The notes beneath the pieces are model-generated. The model was not told where the DNA came from and did not search any database. It saw nothing but the letters and a program-made list of their open reading frames with translations. From positions 1-23,266 of IMG/VR virus record IMGVR_UViG_3300023196_000478: DNA of 23,266 bases; one strand, 5' to 3'. Within the stretch, counting starts at the first letter, position 1, and the number at the start of each line of letters is the position of its first letter. The translations under genes were made by a program, and so were the position numbers. The stretch comes from a virus. Shown piece after piece: positions 1-6,634 of this stretch.

Positions 1-194
1 TAATTGAAGCAGTAGGTTGTAATATTTGGAGTGCAGCAGAAGATTGTGGCATAAGAATAACAAAGGCTTTTAAATTAAGCAAGTGGTATCTTCAAGAAAC
101 TAAATTTGAAGATAGGGTTAGAAAAGTTTGGGGGATTAAAAATGGAGAAATGCAAAGCAGTTCTTACGAAGTCCATCAAGCATATAACAGATAG
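1..194 (+). CDS. C-terminal fragment of an HTH-like phage protein (5' end outside window)
   Basis: An open frame runs from the left edge (codons from base 3) to a TAG at 192-194 and gives 63 residues with no usable start, so the gene begins before the window. The peptide contains a stretch like AVGCNIWSAAEDCGIRITKA followed by a Trp/Tyr helix and an F-E-D-R-V segment. This spacing resembles helix-turn-helix domains of small phage DNA-binding proteins, including small terminase subunits (family knowledge, from memory). The tail is polar. It is on the same strand as the early genes but separated from them by 238 non-coding bases. DNA binding is an inference from the HTH-like pattern; a specific role cannot be assigned from this fragment. 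Confidence 0.5.
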   Translation, partial: IEAVGCNIWSAAEDCGIRITKAFKLSKWYLQETKFEDRVRKVWGIKNGEMQSSSYEVHQAYNR

Positions 195-246
195 TGACTG
201 GACTACGCCAGTATAAATAGAACTTTAAGCGTAGAGCGTTCCATTG

Positions 247-268
247 CGTACTGAAATAAGTACGTTTT
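247..268 (+). terminator. Possible weak terminator or regulatory hairpin
   Basis: CGTACT (247-252) and AGTACG (259-264) form a 6-bp stem with a 6-base loop, followed by TTTT. It lies about 50 bases after the stop of the truncated upstream gene, which is a suitable place for a terminator. The stem is short and the T run is only four bases, so an operator-type palindrome is equally possible. Confidence 0.3.
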
Positions 269-316
269 GGGGGTAGTTTTTTAAGCTAAAGTTTAGGATA
301 TGAACTTTATTTTTAC

Positions 317-324
317 TAAGTTTG
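317..324 (+). promoter_or_regulatory. Candidate Bacteroidota-type -7 promoter element
   Basis: TAAGTTTG fits TAnnTTTG, the known -7 consensus of Bacteroidota housekeeping promoters. It lies about 110 bases upstream of the first early gene. No good -33 element is visible, and short AT-rich matches occur by chance. Confidence 0.3.
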
Positions 325-410
325 TAAACTGAATTTATGACAATAATGTCGTTAAACCCTTTAAATTGAATGATTAAGGGATTGTTTCCTTTAAAAATGA
401 TGTTTAAATA

Positions 411-430
411 AATTAAATTAAATTAAATTA
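411..430 (+). repeat. (AATTA)x4 tandem repeat in the leader of the first early gene
   Basis: Four exact AATTA units end two bases before the ATG at 433. Similar AAATTA-rich leaders precede the starts at 2947, 3307, 6731, 7126, 8260 and 8758. No Shine-Dalgarno sequence is present. This agrees with the known weak use of SD in Bacteroidota, where A/T-rich unstructured leaders favour initiation. Confidence 0.6.
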
Positions 431-432
431 TT

Positions 433-1029
433 ATGTCAAAAACAAACATGACTATCTGGAACAATGTTTCCAAGACAAACCCAAAGTACACTAAGCAAGT
501 TGGCTTTGGGCGTAAGTTTACAAGTATCAATGCTCAGTACCAGATTATGGTAGCAACAGAGCAGTTTGGTGCTTTTGGTAAGGGATGGGGAGTTAAAGAT
601 GAGGCATTTCACATGGTATGTGAGGGTCTACTTGGCTACCAGGCTATCCTATTTTGGGTAGATAAAGAAGGTACGCATGAATTTGCTATCAACTCTTCAA
701 TCTCTACACACTCAAAGAAGGGTTTAGATGATGATTGCTTTAAGAAAGTATCAACTGACGCCTTAACTAAGGGTCTGTCTAAGATTGGCTTTAGTGCTGA
801 CGTATTCTTAGGTATGTGGGATGACAACAAGTATGTCGCACAAGTAACCCAAGAGTTTGCAAGTAATGAGCCAAAACCAAGCCTATCCAATGCTCAAATG
901 AAAGCTATGATGAAATTCATAGAAGATGGTAAGGGTAGTATAGTTAAGGGTAAGTTAGATAACTACGAATTAACTGACCAACAGAAAGATGCCTTCAAGA
1001 AAATATTCATGGTTTCTGATAACATATAA
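433..1029 (+). CDS. Single-strand annealing protein (Rad52/Erf-like SSAP)
   Basis: 198 residues. The central block, with KKVSTDALTKGLSKIGFSAD followed by VFLG.WDDNKYV, resembles phage annealing proteins of the Rad52/Sak/Erf type found in Bacteroidota phages (recognised from memory, not searched). Such proteins anneal complementary single strands during recombination-dependent replication. The assignment is supported by the next gene, a PD-(D/E)XK exonuclease starting two bases after this stop; SSAP plus exonuclease is the standard two-component phage recombination pair. The N-terminal part (about 1-95) carries the 'QYQIMVATEQFG..G.GWG' pattern usual for the family. The C-terminal 50 residues are polar and poorly conserved, perhaps a tail for partner binding. 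The ATG at 433 follows the AATTA repeat leader and is the first gene of the early block. The exact subfamily is uncertain. Confidence 0.7.
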   Translation: MSKTNMTIWNNVSKTNPKYTKQVGFGRKFTSINAQYQIMVATEQFGAFGKGWGVKDEAFHMVCEGLLGYQAILFWVDKEGTHEFAINSSISTHSKKGLDDDCFKKVSTDALTKGLSKIGFSADVFLGMWDDNKYVAQVTQEFASNEPKPSLSNAQMKAMMKFIEDGKGSIVKGKLDNYELTDQQKDAFKKIFMVSDNI

Positions 1030-1031
1030 CT

Positions 1032-1796
1032 ATGAATTTAGAAAAGGTAAAACAAGACCTTGCTAGATTTGAAAATGATGAGGATTACTATGGGGACACA
1101 TCTTACGTTAGCAACTCAATGCTAGGTAGATTAAAGAAGTCCCCTAGACACCTCGCACATTACCTAAAGTATGGAAGTGGAACATCTCAAGCGTTAGAGT
1201 TTGGGAGAGCCTTCCATCTTTGCATTCTAGAACCAGAAAAATTCTCTAAGGAGGTTGTTCTGTATCAAGGAAGAAGGGCTGGTAATGACTGGAAAGATTT
1301 CAAATCTGAAAAGAAAAACTTTTTAATACTAAATCAAACTGAATTTGATAGCTTGAGGTACATGAGGGATAGTATAATATCCAATGAAATCGCTAGAGAA
1401 CTTATAGAGAATTGCAAGAAAGAAGTCCCAATGGTTTGGGAAGATTCTGATACTGGAGTTCTATGTAAGGGTAAAGCAGATGGAGTTGCTGATGATTACT
1501 TACTTGACCTAAAGACCACAAGGGAACCAAATTTAAGCAACTTTAAGAGGAGTGCATTGAAGTATGGATACGACAGACAATCTGCGTTCTATCTTGATGG
1601 CTTTAAGAAGAAGGAGTTTTGGTTTGTTTGTATTGAAAAGGATGCACCAAATAATTTGGTTATAGCATCAGTATCAAATGAATTTATTAACAGAGGGAGA
1701 GAAGACTATAAAGAACTGCTATCTCAGTACAAGAAGAATTTTCTTGACAATAGTAGTACGTCTGCTCGCTCCTCATATGAACTAGGAGAATTATGA
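1032..1796 (+). CDS. PD-(D/E)XK exonuclease (RecE/YqaJ/DUF3799-like)
   Basis: 254 residues. Key features of phage and RecE-type recombination exonucleases are visible: S-x-x-x-L near 29-34, FGRAFH with His62, ILEPEKF at 65-71, a Glu at 131 before VPMVWED, then KGKADG (Asp150) and LLDLKTT (Asp159-x-Lys161), which is the D-(D/E)-x-K metal site. Y-D-R-Q-S-A-F-Y follows as the usual conserved Q/Y helix. It should resect double-stranded DNA ends 5'->3' to make single strands for the annealing protein encoded just upstream. It overlaps the next gene by ATGA at 1793-1796, implying coupled translation. Catalytic class is confident; the precise family name is less so. Confidence 0.82.
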   Translation: MNLEKVKQDLARFENDEDYYGDTSYVSNSMLGRLKKSPRHLAHYLKYGSGTSQALEFGRAFHLCILEPEKFSKEVVLYQGRRAGNDWKDFKSEKKNFLILNQTEFDSLRYMRDSIISNEIARELIENCKKEVPMVWEDSDTGVLCKGKADGVADDYLLDLKTTREPNLSNFKRSALKYGYDRQSAFYLDGFKKKEFWFVCIEKDAPNNLVIASVSNEFINRGREDYKELLSQYKKNFLDNSSTSARSSYELGEL

Positions 1797-2299
1797 TTAC
1801 ATACGAAAGAAAGAAGAACTATATTGTTCGACTAAAAGAAAGAGATGTTGATATTTGTAATGGACTTGAAGAAACTATATACTTTTTTATTAAAGATGAA
1901 ATGGGTCTCTCAAGGAAAGATATATTAGGAAAGAGTAGGCATAGAGATTTGGTTGTTGCCAGGAAAGTTATTGTAACTATACTGAACAACTACTATGATA
2001 TTCACGAAGATATATCTGGATTATTTATTAACAGAGACAGAACAACTGCCTTGTATTACATGAGAAATTTCAAATCAGACTATAAGTATGATAGGTTATT
2101 TAGGACTGCGTATGACAAGATATTGTTTAGGACTAATTTTATTGAAAGAAAAAACATTACACCAAATGAGTATAAAAAAGGACTTGAAGAAGAAAACAAG
2201 CACCAACAAGAGACGATTGAAAGGTATAGAGCCAAAATCGAGGAGCTTGAAAGCATCATCAAACAGACTGAAGGGGTTAACGAACTTAGCCTATCATAG
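1793..2299 (+). CDS. DnaA domain-IV-like DNA-binding protein with C-terminal coiled coil
   Basis: 168 residues. The middle part (about 40-100) resembles the DNA-binding C-terminal domain of DnaA: KDILGKSRHRDLVVARKVIV corresponds to the 'SRRRE.V.AR.....L' helix, and NRDRTTALYYMRNF to the 'GRDHTTVLHA' recognition signature. There is no AAA+ ATPase portion, so it cannot act as a full DnaA. It may bind DnaA-box-like sites at a phage origin or act as a regulator. Residues 128-160 are rich in Glu/Lys with regular hydrophobic spacing, probably a coiled coil for dimerisation. It starts in ATGA overlap with the exonuclease stop. Its 3' end is overlapped by the winged-helix gene in the +1 frame. Confidence 0.65.
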   Translation: MITYERKKNYIVRLKERDVDICNGLEETIYFFIKDEMGLSRKDILGKSRHRDLVVARKVIVTILNNYYDIHEDISGLFINRDRTTALYYMRNFKSDYKYDRLFRTAYDKILFRTNFIERKNITPNEYKKGLEEENKHQQETIERYRAKIEELESIIKQTEGVNELSLS

Positions 2300-2591
2300 T
2301 CTAGTAAAAGCTAACTTTTGTACAGATAGAGAGTTAAGGGACACAGAGTTCAATATACTTATATTTGGTTCAGAGTATGAATGCTTTGAGATGAAAGATG
2401 TAACAACGTACTGCCCAAGTGGGAGGACAACAACTATATACTCTCTGAAGTATTTGCTTCAAGATGAGTTTATAGAGATATTAAAGGAGAAGTCTATGTA
2501 TAACAATAGACTCTACTGCCTTACACAAAAGGGTAGGTATTGCGTAACTCAATTTTATAACCAATTAAAAGAATTTTCAAATGAAGATTAA
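2247..2591 (+). CDS. Winged-helix protein, start uncertain
   Basis: From about 2280 to the TAA at 2589-2591 the frame encodes a compact winged-helix-like domain: L-R-D-T-E-F-N-I-L at the start, a helix pair around FEMKDVTTYC and TTTIYSLKYLL, then a beta-wing ending in RLYCLTQKGRYCV, which is like the 'Y.LT.kG' end of MarR-type wings. The start is unresolved because the coding overlap with the upstream gene holds no nearby ATG: ATG at 2166 would give a 134-base overlap, whereas TTG at 2247 gives 53 bases. I chose TTG 2247 for the smaller overlap. A +1 frameshift from the DnaA-like frame would also join the two. Role is likely transcriptional or replication control (inference). It overlaps the next gene by 11 bases. 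Confidence 0.55.
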   Translation: MKASSNRLKGLTNLAYHSLVKANFCTDRELRDTEFNILIFGSEYECFEMKDVTTYCPSGRTTTIYSLKYLLQDEFIEILKEKSMYNNRLYCLTQKGRYCVTQFYNQLKEFSNED

Positions 2592-2919
2592 ACCATTAGA
2601 TATGTTTTTTGTTGTCAAGCATGGCAAGATACATCAAGCAATTATCACAGAGGTAACTAGCACCTTGGGTCTCCCTAAAGGGGATAACCCTAAAGAAAAC
2701 AACAACTCACAAAGGATATATTATTCTGTTAAGAATGGGAGCCACAAAGATGGTACGCCTAGATTTAATTATGAGTTTTTGAGTAAAAATGACATTTTAT
2801 TCACAAGTTATTTAAAAGCACTGCGTTTTTTAAAGGAAAATGTTGTATATTTGTCGAAGTCTGATGTTGAGAATTTAGTGAATCAACAAGACAAAGAAGG
2901 GGTAGAACTACCCTTTTAG
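2581..2919 (+). CDS. Unknown early protein with SSB-like C-terminal LPF
   Basis: 112 residues, not recognised. The N-terminal half begins MKIKPLDMFFVVKHGKIHQA and is beta-rich; a polar Asn-rich loop (about 35-50) follows, then a mixed helix ending at residue 100. The C-terminus reads DKEGVELPF, an acidic tail ending in Leu-Pro-Phe. This is like the SSB-Ct tail (acidic run plus hydrophobic IPF/LPF) that recruits replication and repair proteins. The next gene, an SSB-like protein, also ends in LPF. A function in single-strand DNA metabolism is only an inference from this tail and the position. It overlaps the winged-helix gene by 11 bases. Confidence 0.55.
   Translation: MKIKPLDMFFVVKHGKIHQAIITEVTSTLGLPKGDNPKENNNSQRIYYSVKNGSHKDGTPRFNYEFLSKNDILFTSYLKALRFLKENVVYLSKSDVENLVNQQDKEGVELPF
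2846..2853 (+). promoter_or_regulatory. Candidate Bacteroidota-type -7 element upstream of the SSB-like gene
   Basis: TATATTTG (TAnnTTTG) sits inside the end of the 112-residue gene, about 94 bases before the SSB-like start. With the strong terminator at 3245-3272 it would delimit a single-gene transcript. No clear TTG/TTTG -33 element is seen, so this is tentative. Confidence 0.25.
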
Positions 2920-2946
2920 TAACCTAATTTAATTAAATTATTTATT

Positions 2947-3222
2947 ATGAGTATTATCAATTTAAGTATCAATCTAGAAAAGATTGACAAGACAAAAATC
3001 ATTGAGGGAAAGAAAGGAAAGTACCTTAATGTAACTATCGCTAGAAATAAAGATGGCGAAGACCAGTTTGGAAATACGCACTATGCGTTCATATCTCAAT
3101 CTAAAGAAGAGAGAACTGGAGGACAAGATAAAACATACCTGGGTAATGGTAAGGAGTTTGTGTTTGATAACGCACCTCAAACTGCCACTACAACTACTGA
3201 AGATACTGGATTACCATTCTAG
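2947..3222 (+). CDS. Small SSB-like single-stranded DNA-binding protein
   Basis: 91 residues. The sequence is beta-rich with the pattern '..L.NLEKIDKTKIIEGKKGKYLNVTI..NKDGEDQFGN', then YAFISQSKEER and YLGNGKEFVF, similar to small SSB-like OB-fold candidates I recall from Bacteroidota phages (no search done). The tail is Thr-rich and acidic and ends EDTGLPF. Bacterial SSBs of this phylum commonly end DDLPF, the peptide that binds partner proteins. It is therefore a likely coat for single strands during replication, matching its place between recombination and primase genes. The start follows a TTTAATTAAATTATTTATT-type leader without SD. An intrinsic terminator follows within 25 bases of the stop, so it may be expressed as its own unit at high level. 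Confidence 0.62.
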   Translation: MSIINLSINLEKIDKTKIIEGKKGKYLNVTIARNKDGEDQFGNTHYAFISQSKEERTGGQDKTYLGNGKEFVFDNAPQTATTTTEDTGLPF

Positions 3223-3244
3223 TTTTTTAATTGTTTTGTTTCAT

Positions 3245-3272
3245 GGGGAGGGCGAAAGTTCTCCCCTTTTTT
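3245..3272 (+). terminator. Intrinsic terminator after the SSB-like gene
   Basis: GGGGAGGGC (3245-3253) pairs with GTTCTCCCC (3258-3266), a 9-bp stem with two G-T wobbles closed by a GAAA tetraloop, followed by six T (3267-3272). It lies 22 bases past the SSB-like stop and 34 bases before the replication-initiator start. Downstream replication genes must depend on partial read-through or a separate promoter. Confidence 0.85.
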
Positions 3273-3306
3273 ATCAAAAGTTTAACCCACTTAAATTAAA
3301 TTAAAA

Positions 3307-4008
3307 ATGAAAGTTAATAGAGACTTTAAAGGTGTATGGATACCAAAAGAAATATACCTAATCAAAGACCTTAATTGGACACAGAAAATATTACTAATTG
3401 AAATACACTCTCTTGACAATGGAGAGGGTTGTTTTGCCACTAACCAATACTTTGCAAATTTCTTAGATGTCAGTACATGGACAATATCTACTGGTATATC
3501 TAAGCTAGAAGACATGAAGCTAGTTACCACCAGAACATTTATGAATGGAGGTCAGCAACAGAGGAGAGTATTTACCCTTTTGAAAAACCTAAAGGGGTAT
3601 GGGAAAAACCCAAAGACCCCATTAGTTAAACCTAAAGAGGGGGTTGAGGAAAACCTAATACATAATAATACAACTAATAATACAACTAATAATACAAGTA
3701 AATCTTTATCAAAAACTGATGAATCAAAGTTAGAACTCTTTGAGCAGTTTTGGACAGAGTACGACAAGAAGGTTGGAAAGAAAAGTTGCCAGAAGAGATT
3801 CATGAACTTAAAGATGGCAGACATTGATGAACTTATGGATAAGGTAAAACCATACGTTGAGGCAACTCCAGACGTTAAGTATAGAAAGCATCCCATCACT
3901 TGGTTAAACCAGGAGGCATGGAACGATGTTATAATTAAAGAAGAAGATAAGAGAACAAAGACCTCTAATCTTATAATAGAAACTAATAATGGTAAAATCT
4001 TATTGTAA
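3307..4008 (+). CDS. Phage replication initiator (HTH N-terminal, O-like organisation)
   Basis: 233 residues. Residues 1-80 form a helix-turn-helix domain typical of phage replisome organisers: the 'GVWIPKEIYLIKDLNWTQK' opening, a helix with ATNQYFANFLDVS, then 'TISTGISKLEDMKLV' as recognition helix and wing. A low-complexity linker (about 118-132) encodes N-N-T-T repeats. The C-terminal part (about 140-205) has FEQFWTEYDKKVGKK...FMNLK...HPITWLNQEAW, a block frequently found at the C-terminus of such initiators. The presumed role is origin binding and recruitment of the helicase, encoded immediately downstream with a TAATG stop/start overlap (4006-4010). The start follows a TTAAATTAAATTAAAA leader. 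Confidence 0.7.
   Translation: MKVNRDFKGVWIPKEIYLIKDLNWTQKILLIEIHSLDNGEGCFATNQYFANFLDVSTWTISTGISKLEDMKLVTTRTFMNGGQQQRRVFTLLKNLKGYGKNPKTPLVKPKEGVEENLIHNNTTNNTTNNTSKSLSKTDESKLELFEQFWTEYDKKVGKKSCQKRFMNLKMADIDELMDKVKPYVEATPDVKYRKHPITWLNQEAWNDVIIKEEDKRTKTSNLIIETNNGKILL
3664..3699 (+). repeat. 12-bp in-frame tandem repeat in the initiator linker
   Basis: AATAATACAACT occurs as two perfect copies plus a third ending in AGT instead of ACT (3664-3675, 3676-3687, 3688-3699). It encodes an N-N-T-T linker between the HTH and C-terminal domains. Unit gain or loss would keep the frame and only alter linker length. Confidence 0.75.
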
Positions 4009-5732
4009 TGGAAAACTTTTCAGACTATGGCATCTACATTGGTAGAAAGAGTGGGGGACAGACTAAAGTAACTTGTCCCAAATGTTCTAAAGAAAGAAAG
4101 AACAAATCAGAACCATGCTTATCTGTAAATATAGATGAGGGCGTGTGGAATTGTCACCACTGCGAATGGACTGGTAAATTAAAGACTGGTAATATGATTA
4201 AGAGGGTTGTAAGAAAGGTTTATAAGAAGCCAGTTCACAAGCCACTACACGATATTTCACAGCCAGTTATCACTTGGTTTAAGACAAGGGGAATATCTCT
4301 TAAAACCTTAATAGACAACAAGGTATCTGAGGGCAAAGAGTATATGCCACAGACTAAGAAAGAAGAAAACACGATTCAGTTTAATTACTTTATGGATGGA
4401 GAACTCATCAATGTAAAGTATAGAGATGGTGCGAAGAACTTTAAAATGGTTAAGGATGCAGAGAAGATAATGTATGGTGTTGATGACATAGTATCTAACG
4501 ATACTCAAGATGTTATTGACTGCGTTATTGTGGAGGGAGAGATGGACAAGTTAGCTTTATGGGAGGTGGGAATAACAAACTGCGTTTCAGTTCCAAATGG
4601 TGCTTCAGATAAAACAATGGAGTACCTAGAATCAGCTATGGATATATTTGAGAACATGAAATCAGTATACCTGGCAGTTGATATGGATGAGGCAGGAAGA
4701 GGATTGATGTTTGAACTTGCCAGGAGGATTGGTAAGCACAAGTGTTACAAGGTAAACTTTAAGGATTGTAAAGACGCTAATGAATACCTATTGAAGTATG
4801 GAGAAGATTCTCTATTAGATTGCCTACAAAATGCAGAAGGGTTTCCTGTAGAGGGTCTTGTTACAGTTGATGATATATCATCTGATATTGATAGGGTTTT
4901 TGCAGAGGGATTAAAGAGGGGTGCGTTGAGTGGAGACAAAGCCTTTGATGAAATATTTTCTTGGGGAAAAGCACAGCTTACAGTTGTTACTGGTGAGTCT
5001 ACACATGGTAAGTCTAACTGGGTTGAGGACCAGATGATGAAGTTAGCAGTGAGGTGCGATTGGAAGTGGGCAGTATTTTCTCCAGAACATTATCCATTGG
5101 AATTACATTTCTCTACTTTTGCAGAAAAGTTAATTGGAAAAAACTTTAGTGGACAGAGGGGAGAGAAGATGTCTGAAGATGACTTGTTTGTATCTAAGAA
5201 GTTTATTAACTCACACTTTAAGTGGATTAGACCAGAAAAAGATTTGTATACATTAGATGATATACTTAGCATTGCAAAGGAACTGGTTTATAAGTTTGGA
5301 GTTAATGGTATATTGATAGACCCTTGGAATAAGATGTCTCATGAGATTGGTGGGAAGACTGAAACCAATTACATCAATGACCTTATGATAAAGCTAAACA
5401 ACTTTAAGCAGATGTATGATTGCCATATTGTTTTAGTAGCACACCCAAGAAAGATGGCTAAGAACCCACAGACTGGATTGATAGAGATACCAACACTTAC
5501 AGATATTGCAGGTAGTGGAAACTTTAAGAACCAGGCAGATAATGGTATAACTGTTTACAGAAACTTTTCTAACAATGTTACTGAGGTGTATGTACAAAAG
5601 GTAAAGTTCAGACACATGGGTCAACTAGGTAGTGCTGACTATAAGTTTAACATGGTTAATGGTAGGCTAGAACCAATAGTAACTGCTGTTGGAGACCATA
5701 AGCCAACCTATCAACCTTATTTTATGTCCTAA
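4008..5732 (+). CDS. Primase-helicase (T7 gp4/Twinkle-like)
   Basis: 574 residues. A zinc ribbon (Cys23, Cys26, Cys49, Cys52) opens the protein. A TOPRIM domain follows with VEGEMDK (Glu176) and AVDMDEAG (Asp225, Asp227), the metal-binding acidic residues of primases. The C-terminal half is a RecA/DnaB-like helicase: Walker A GESTHGKS (329-336), Walker B GILIDPW (Asp438), then LVAHPRK with the sensor His, and IAGSGNFKNQAD, a typical helicase motif. It should unwind DNA and make RNA primers at the phage fork. It is linked by TAATG overlaps to the initiator upstream and the DUF1064 nuclease downstream, forming a translationally coupled trio. Length is normal for T7-type primase-helicases. Confidence 0.9.
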   Translation: MENFSDYGIYIGRKSGGQTKVTCPKCSKERKNKSEPCLSVNIDEGVWNCHHCEWTGKLKTGNMIKRVVRKVYKKPVHKPLHDISQPVITWFKTRGISLKTLIDNKVSEGKEYMPQTKKEENTIQFNYFMDGELINVKYRDGAKNFKMVKDAEKIMYGVDDIVSNDTQDVIDCVIVEGEMDKLALWEVGITNCVSVPNGASDKTMEYLESAMDIFENMKSVYLAVDMDEAGRGLMFELARRIGKHKCYKVNFKDCKDANEYLLKYGEDSLLDCLQNAEGFPVEGLVTVDDISSDIDRVFAEGLKRGALSGDKAFDEIFSWGKAQLTVVTGESTHGKSNWVEDQMMKLAVRCDWKWAVFSPEHYPLELHFSTFAEKLIGKNFSGQRGEKMSEDDLFVSKKFINSHFKWIRPEKDLYTLDDILSIAKELVYKFGVNGILIDPWNKMSHEIGGKTETNYINDLMIKLNNFKQMYDCHIVLVAHPRKMAKNPQTGLIEIPTLTDIAGSGNFKNQADNGITVYRNFSNNVTEVYVQKVKFRHMGQLGSADYKFNMVNGRLEPIVTAVGDHKPTYQPYFMS

Positions 5733-6112
5733 TGTTCTATAAAAAAAAGAAAGGAGTTCAGATAAAAAAAGTTCAGTATCAGGGGATAACCTTTGATTCA
5801 AAATTAGAACTCTTTTTTTACAAGGAGTTGAAGAAAGCTAAGATACCCTTTGAGTTTCAGAGGAAGTATGTTCTGTTAGATAAGTTTAGGTATGATGGGA
5901 AAGCAGTGAGACAGATGACCCTCACTGTGGACTTCTACATACCTAAATACAACTCTATAGTAGACACTAAAGGATTCCAGAGGAATGATAATAAAATTAA
6001 ATGGAAATTATTAAGGAGACATTTACTAGATAATGGGAAAGAATACCATATTTTTTTACCAAATACACAGAAAAAATGTCTTGAATTAATAAAATATTTA
6101 TTAAATTTGTAA
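5732..6112 (+). CDS. DUF1064-family PD-(D/E)XK endonuclease-like protein
   Basis: 126 residues. The pattern GITFDSKLELFFYKELK (Glu near 29), QRKYVLLDKF, LTVDFYIP and VDTKG matches DUF1064, a PD-(D/E)XK-fold family; the D-F and D-x-K (VDTKG) residues are the expected catalytic site. Members are predicted endonucleases, possibly Holliday junction or branched-DNA resolvases, common next to replication genes of phages. The very basic N-terminus (MFYKKKKGVQIKKVQY) suits DNA binding. It begins in TAATG overlap with the primase-helicase stop (5730-5734), supporting a role in processing replication intermediates. Exact substrate is unknown. Confidence 0.75.
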   Translation: MFYKKKKGVQIKKVQYQGITFDSKLELFFYKELKKAKIPFEFQRKYVLLDKFRYDGKAVRQMTLTVDFYIPKYNSIVDTKGFQRNDNKIKWKLLRRHLLDNGKEYHIFLPNTQKKCLELIKYLLNL

Positions 6113-6127
6113 AGAACAAAATAAGAG

Positions 6128-6325
6128 ATGATTAACCTAAGAAATATATTCCAAGCTGCAACAAAGAAACAAGAGATGAGTTTAGATGCTCAACTTCTAG
6201 AGATAAATAGAATTGTTGACATAGCACTAAACAAGATTGAGCGAGGACAAGGGTGTAATACAAAGCACATCGCTGGCGTTGTTGCCTTAACTAAAATTAA
6301 AAAAATTATAAAAGATGAAGAGTAA
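6128..6325 (+). CDS. Small protein of unknown function
   Basis: 65 residues, not recognised. It is mostly helical by composition, with M-x-L-D-A-Q-L-L-E-I-N-R-I-V-D-I-A as an amphipathic helix, and no Cys pairs, signal peptide or membrane segment. It follows the DUF1064 gene by 15 bases, and its last 11 bases overlap the start of the next small gene, suggesting coupled expression. Being in an unbroken same-strand gene run supports that it is real. Confidence 0.55.
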   Translation: MINLRNIFQAATKKQEMSLDAQLLEINRIVDIALNKIERGQGCNTKHIAGVVALTKIKKIIKDEE

Positions 6326-6533
6326 AGATGAATGGACAGAGGTTGACAACCTGTTGTATGAAGCACACCTAGTTAACACAGAAGTGAATGGACTAGACAT
6401 ATCAAAAGAAGATAAAGAATCAGCTAAGAGGAGGATTGTAAGAATTTACAATAAGATAAAAGCGATTGACCCACACATGTATAATGTACTCCAGGAGGAG
6501 GGAAAAGAATCATTCATAATATCACAAGACTAA
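6315..6533 (+). CDS. Small acidic helical protein of unknown function
   Basis: 72 residues, not recognised. It is charged and helical, with a basic central part (ESAKRRIVRIYNKIK) and a C-terminus ending SFIISQD. It starts inside the preceding gene (11-base overlap) and is the last gene before the hairpin terminator at 6601-6634, so it closes this transcription unit. Confidence 0.55.
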   Translation: MKSKDEWTEVDNLLYEAHLVNTEVNGLDISKEDKESAKRRIVRIYNKIKAIDPHMYNVLQEEGKESFIISQD

Positions 6534-6600
6534 GAATAATTTATCTAGTCAGTTAGAGTGGACAATTCTTAGAGGAAGATTAAGTGTTCGCAGGGGTTAC

Positions 6601-6634
6601 AAAGAGGGGTTACTGACAGCCACCTCTTTTTTTT
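6601..6634 (+). terminator. Intrinsic terminator immediately upstream of the tRNA
   Basis: AAAGAGG (6601-6607) pairs with CCTCTTT (6623-6629). An added GG/CC pair (6608-6609 with 6620-6621) extends the stem across one bulged A. An eight-T run (6627-6634) follows, partly shared with the stem. The T run ends only four bases before the tRNA, so it separates the replication operon from the tRNA or works as a partial terminator. Confidence 0.75.

Larger units (their letters stand above)
195..432 (+). promoter_or_regulatory. Non-coding leader region upstream of the early operon
   Basis: This 238-bp stretch has no convincing ORF. It holds a short inverted repeat ACTGG/CCAGT (197-201 and 208-212), a second hairpin CGTACT/AGTACG (247-264) followed by four T, a TAAGTTTG at 317-324 that matches the Bacteroidota -7 element TAnnTTTG, and four perfect tandem AATTA units (411-430) running up to the ATG at 433. 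No clear -33 TTG/TTTG is seen at the expected distance, so the promoter call is weak. It is the likeliest place for the early promoter because it is the only sizeable gap on the + strand before the replication genes. Confidence 0.4.

Noticed and set aside
6540-6600. Second tRNA or tRNA remnant (GTC/GAC D-stem-like, GTTCGCA T-loop-like)
   Set aside because: The anticodon stem has a mismatch, T33 is absent and no T-stem or acceptor stem pairs; similarity to tRNA is superficial.
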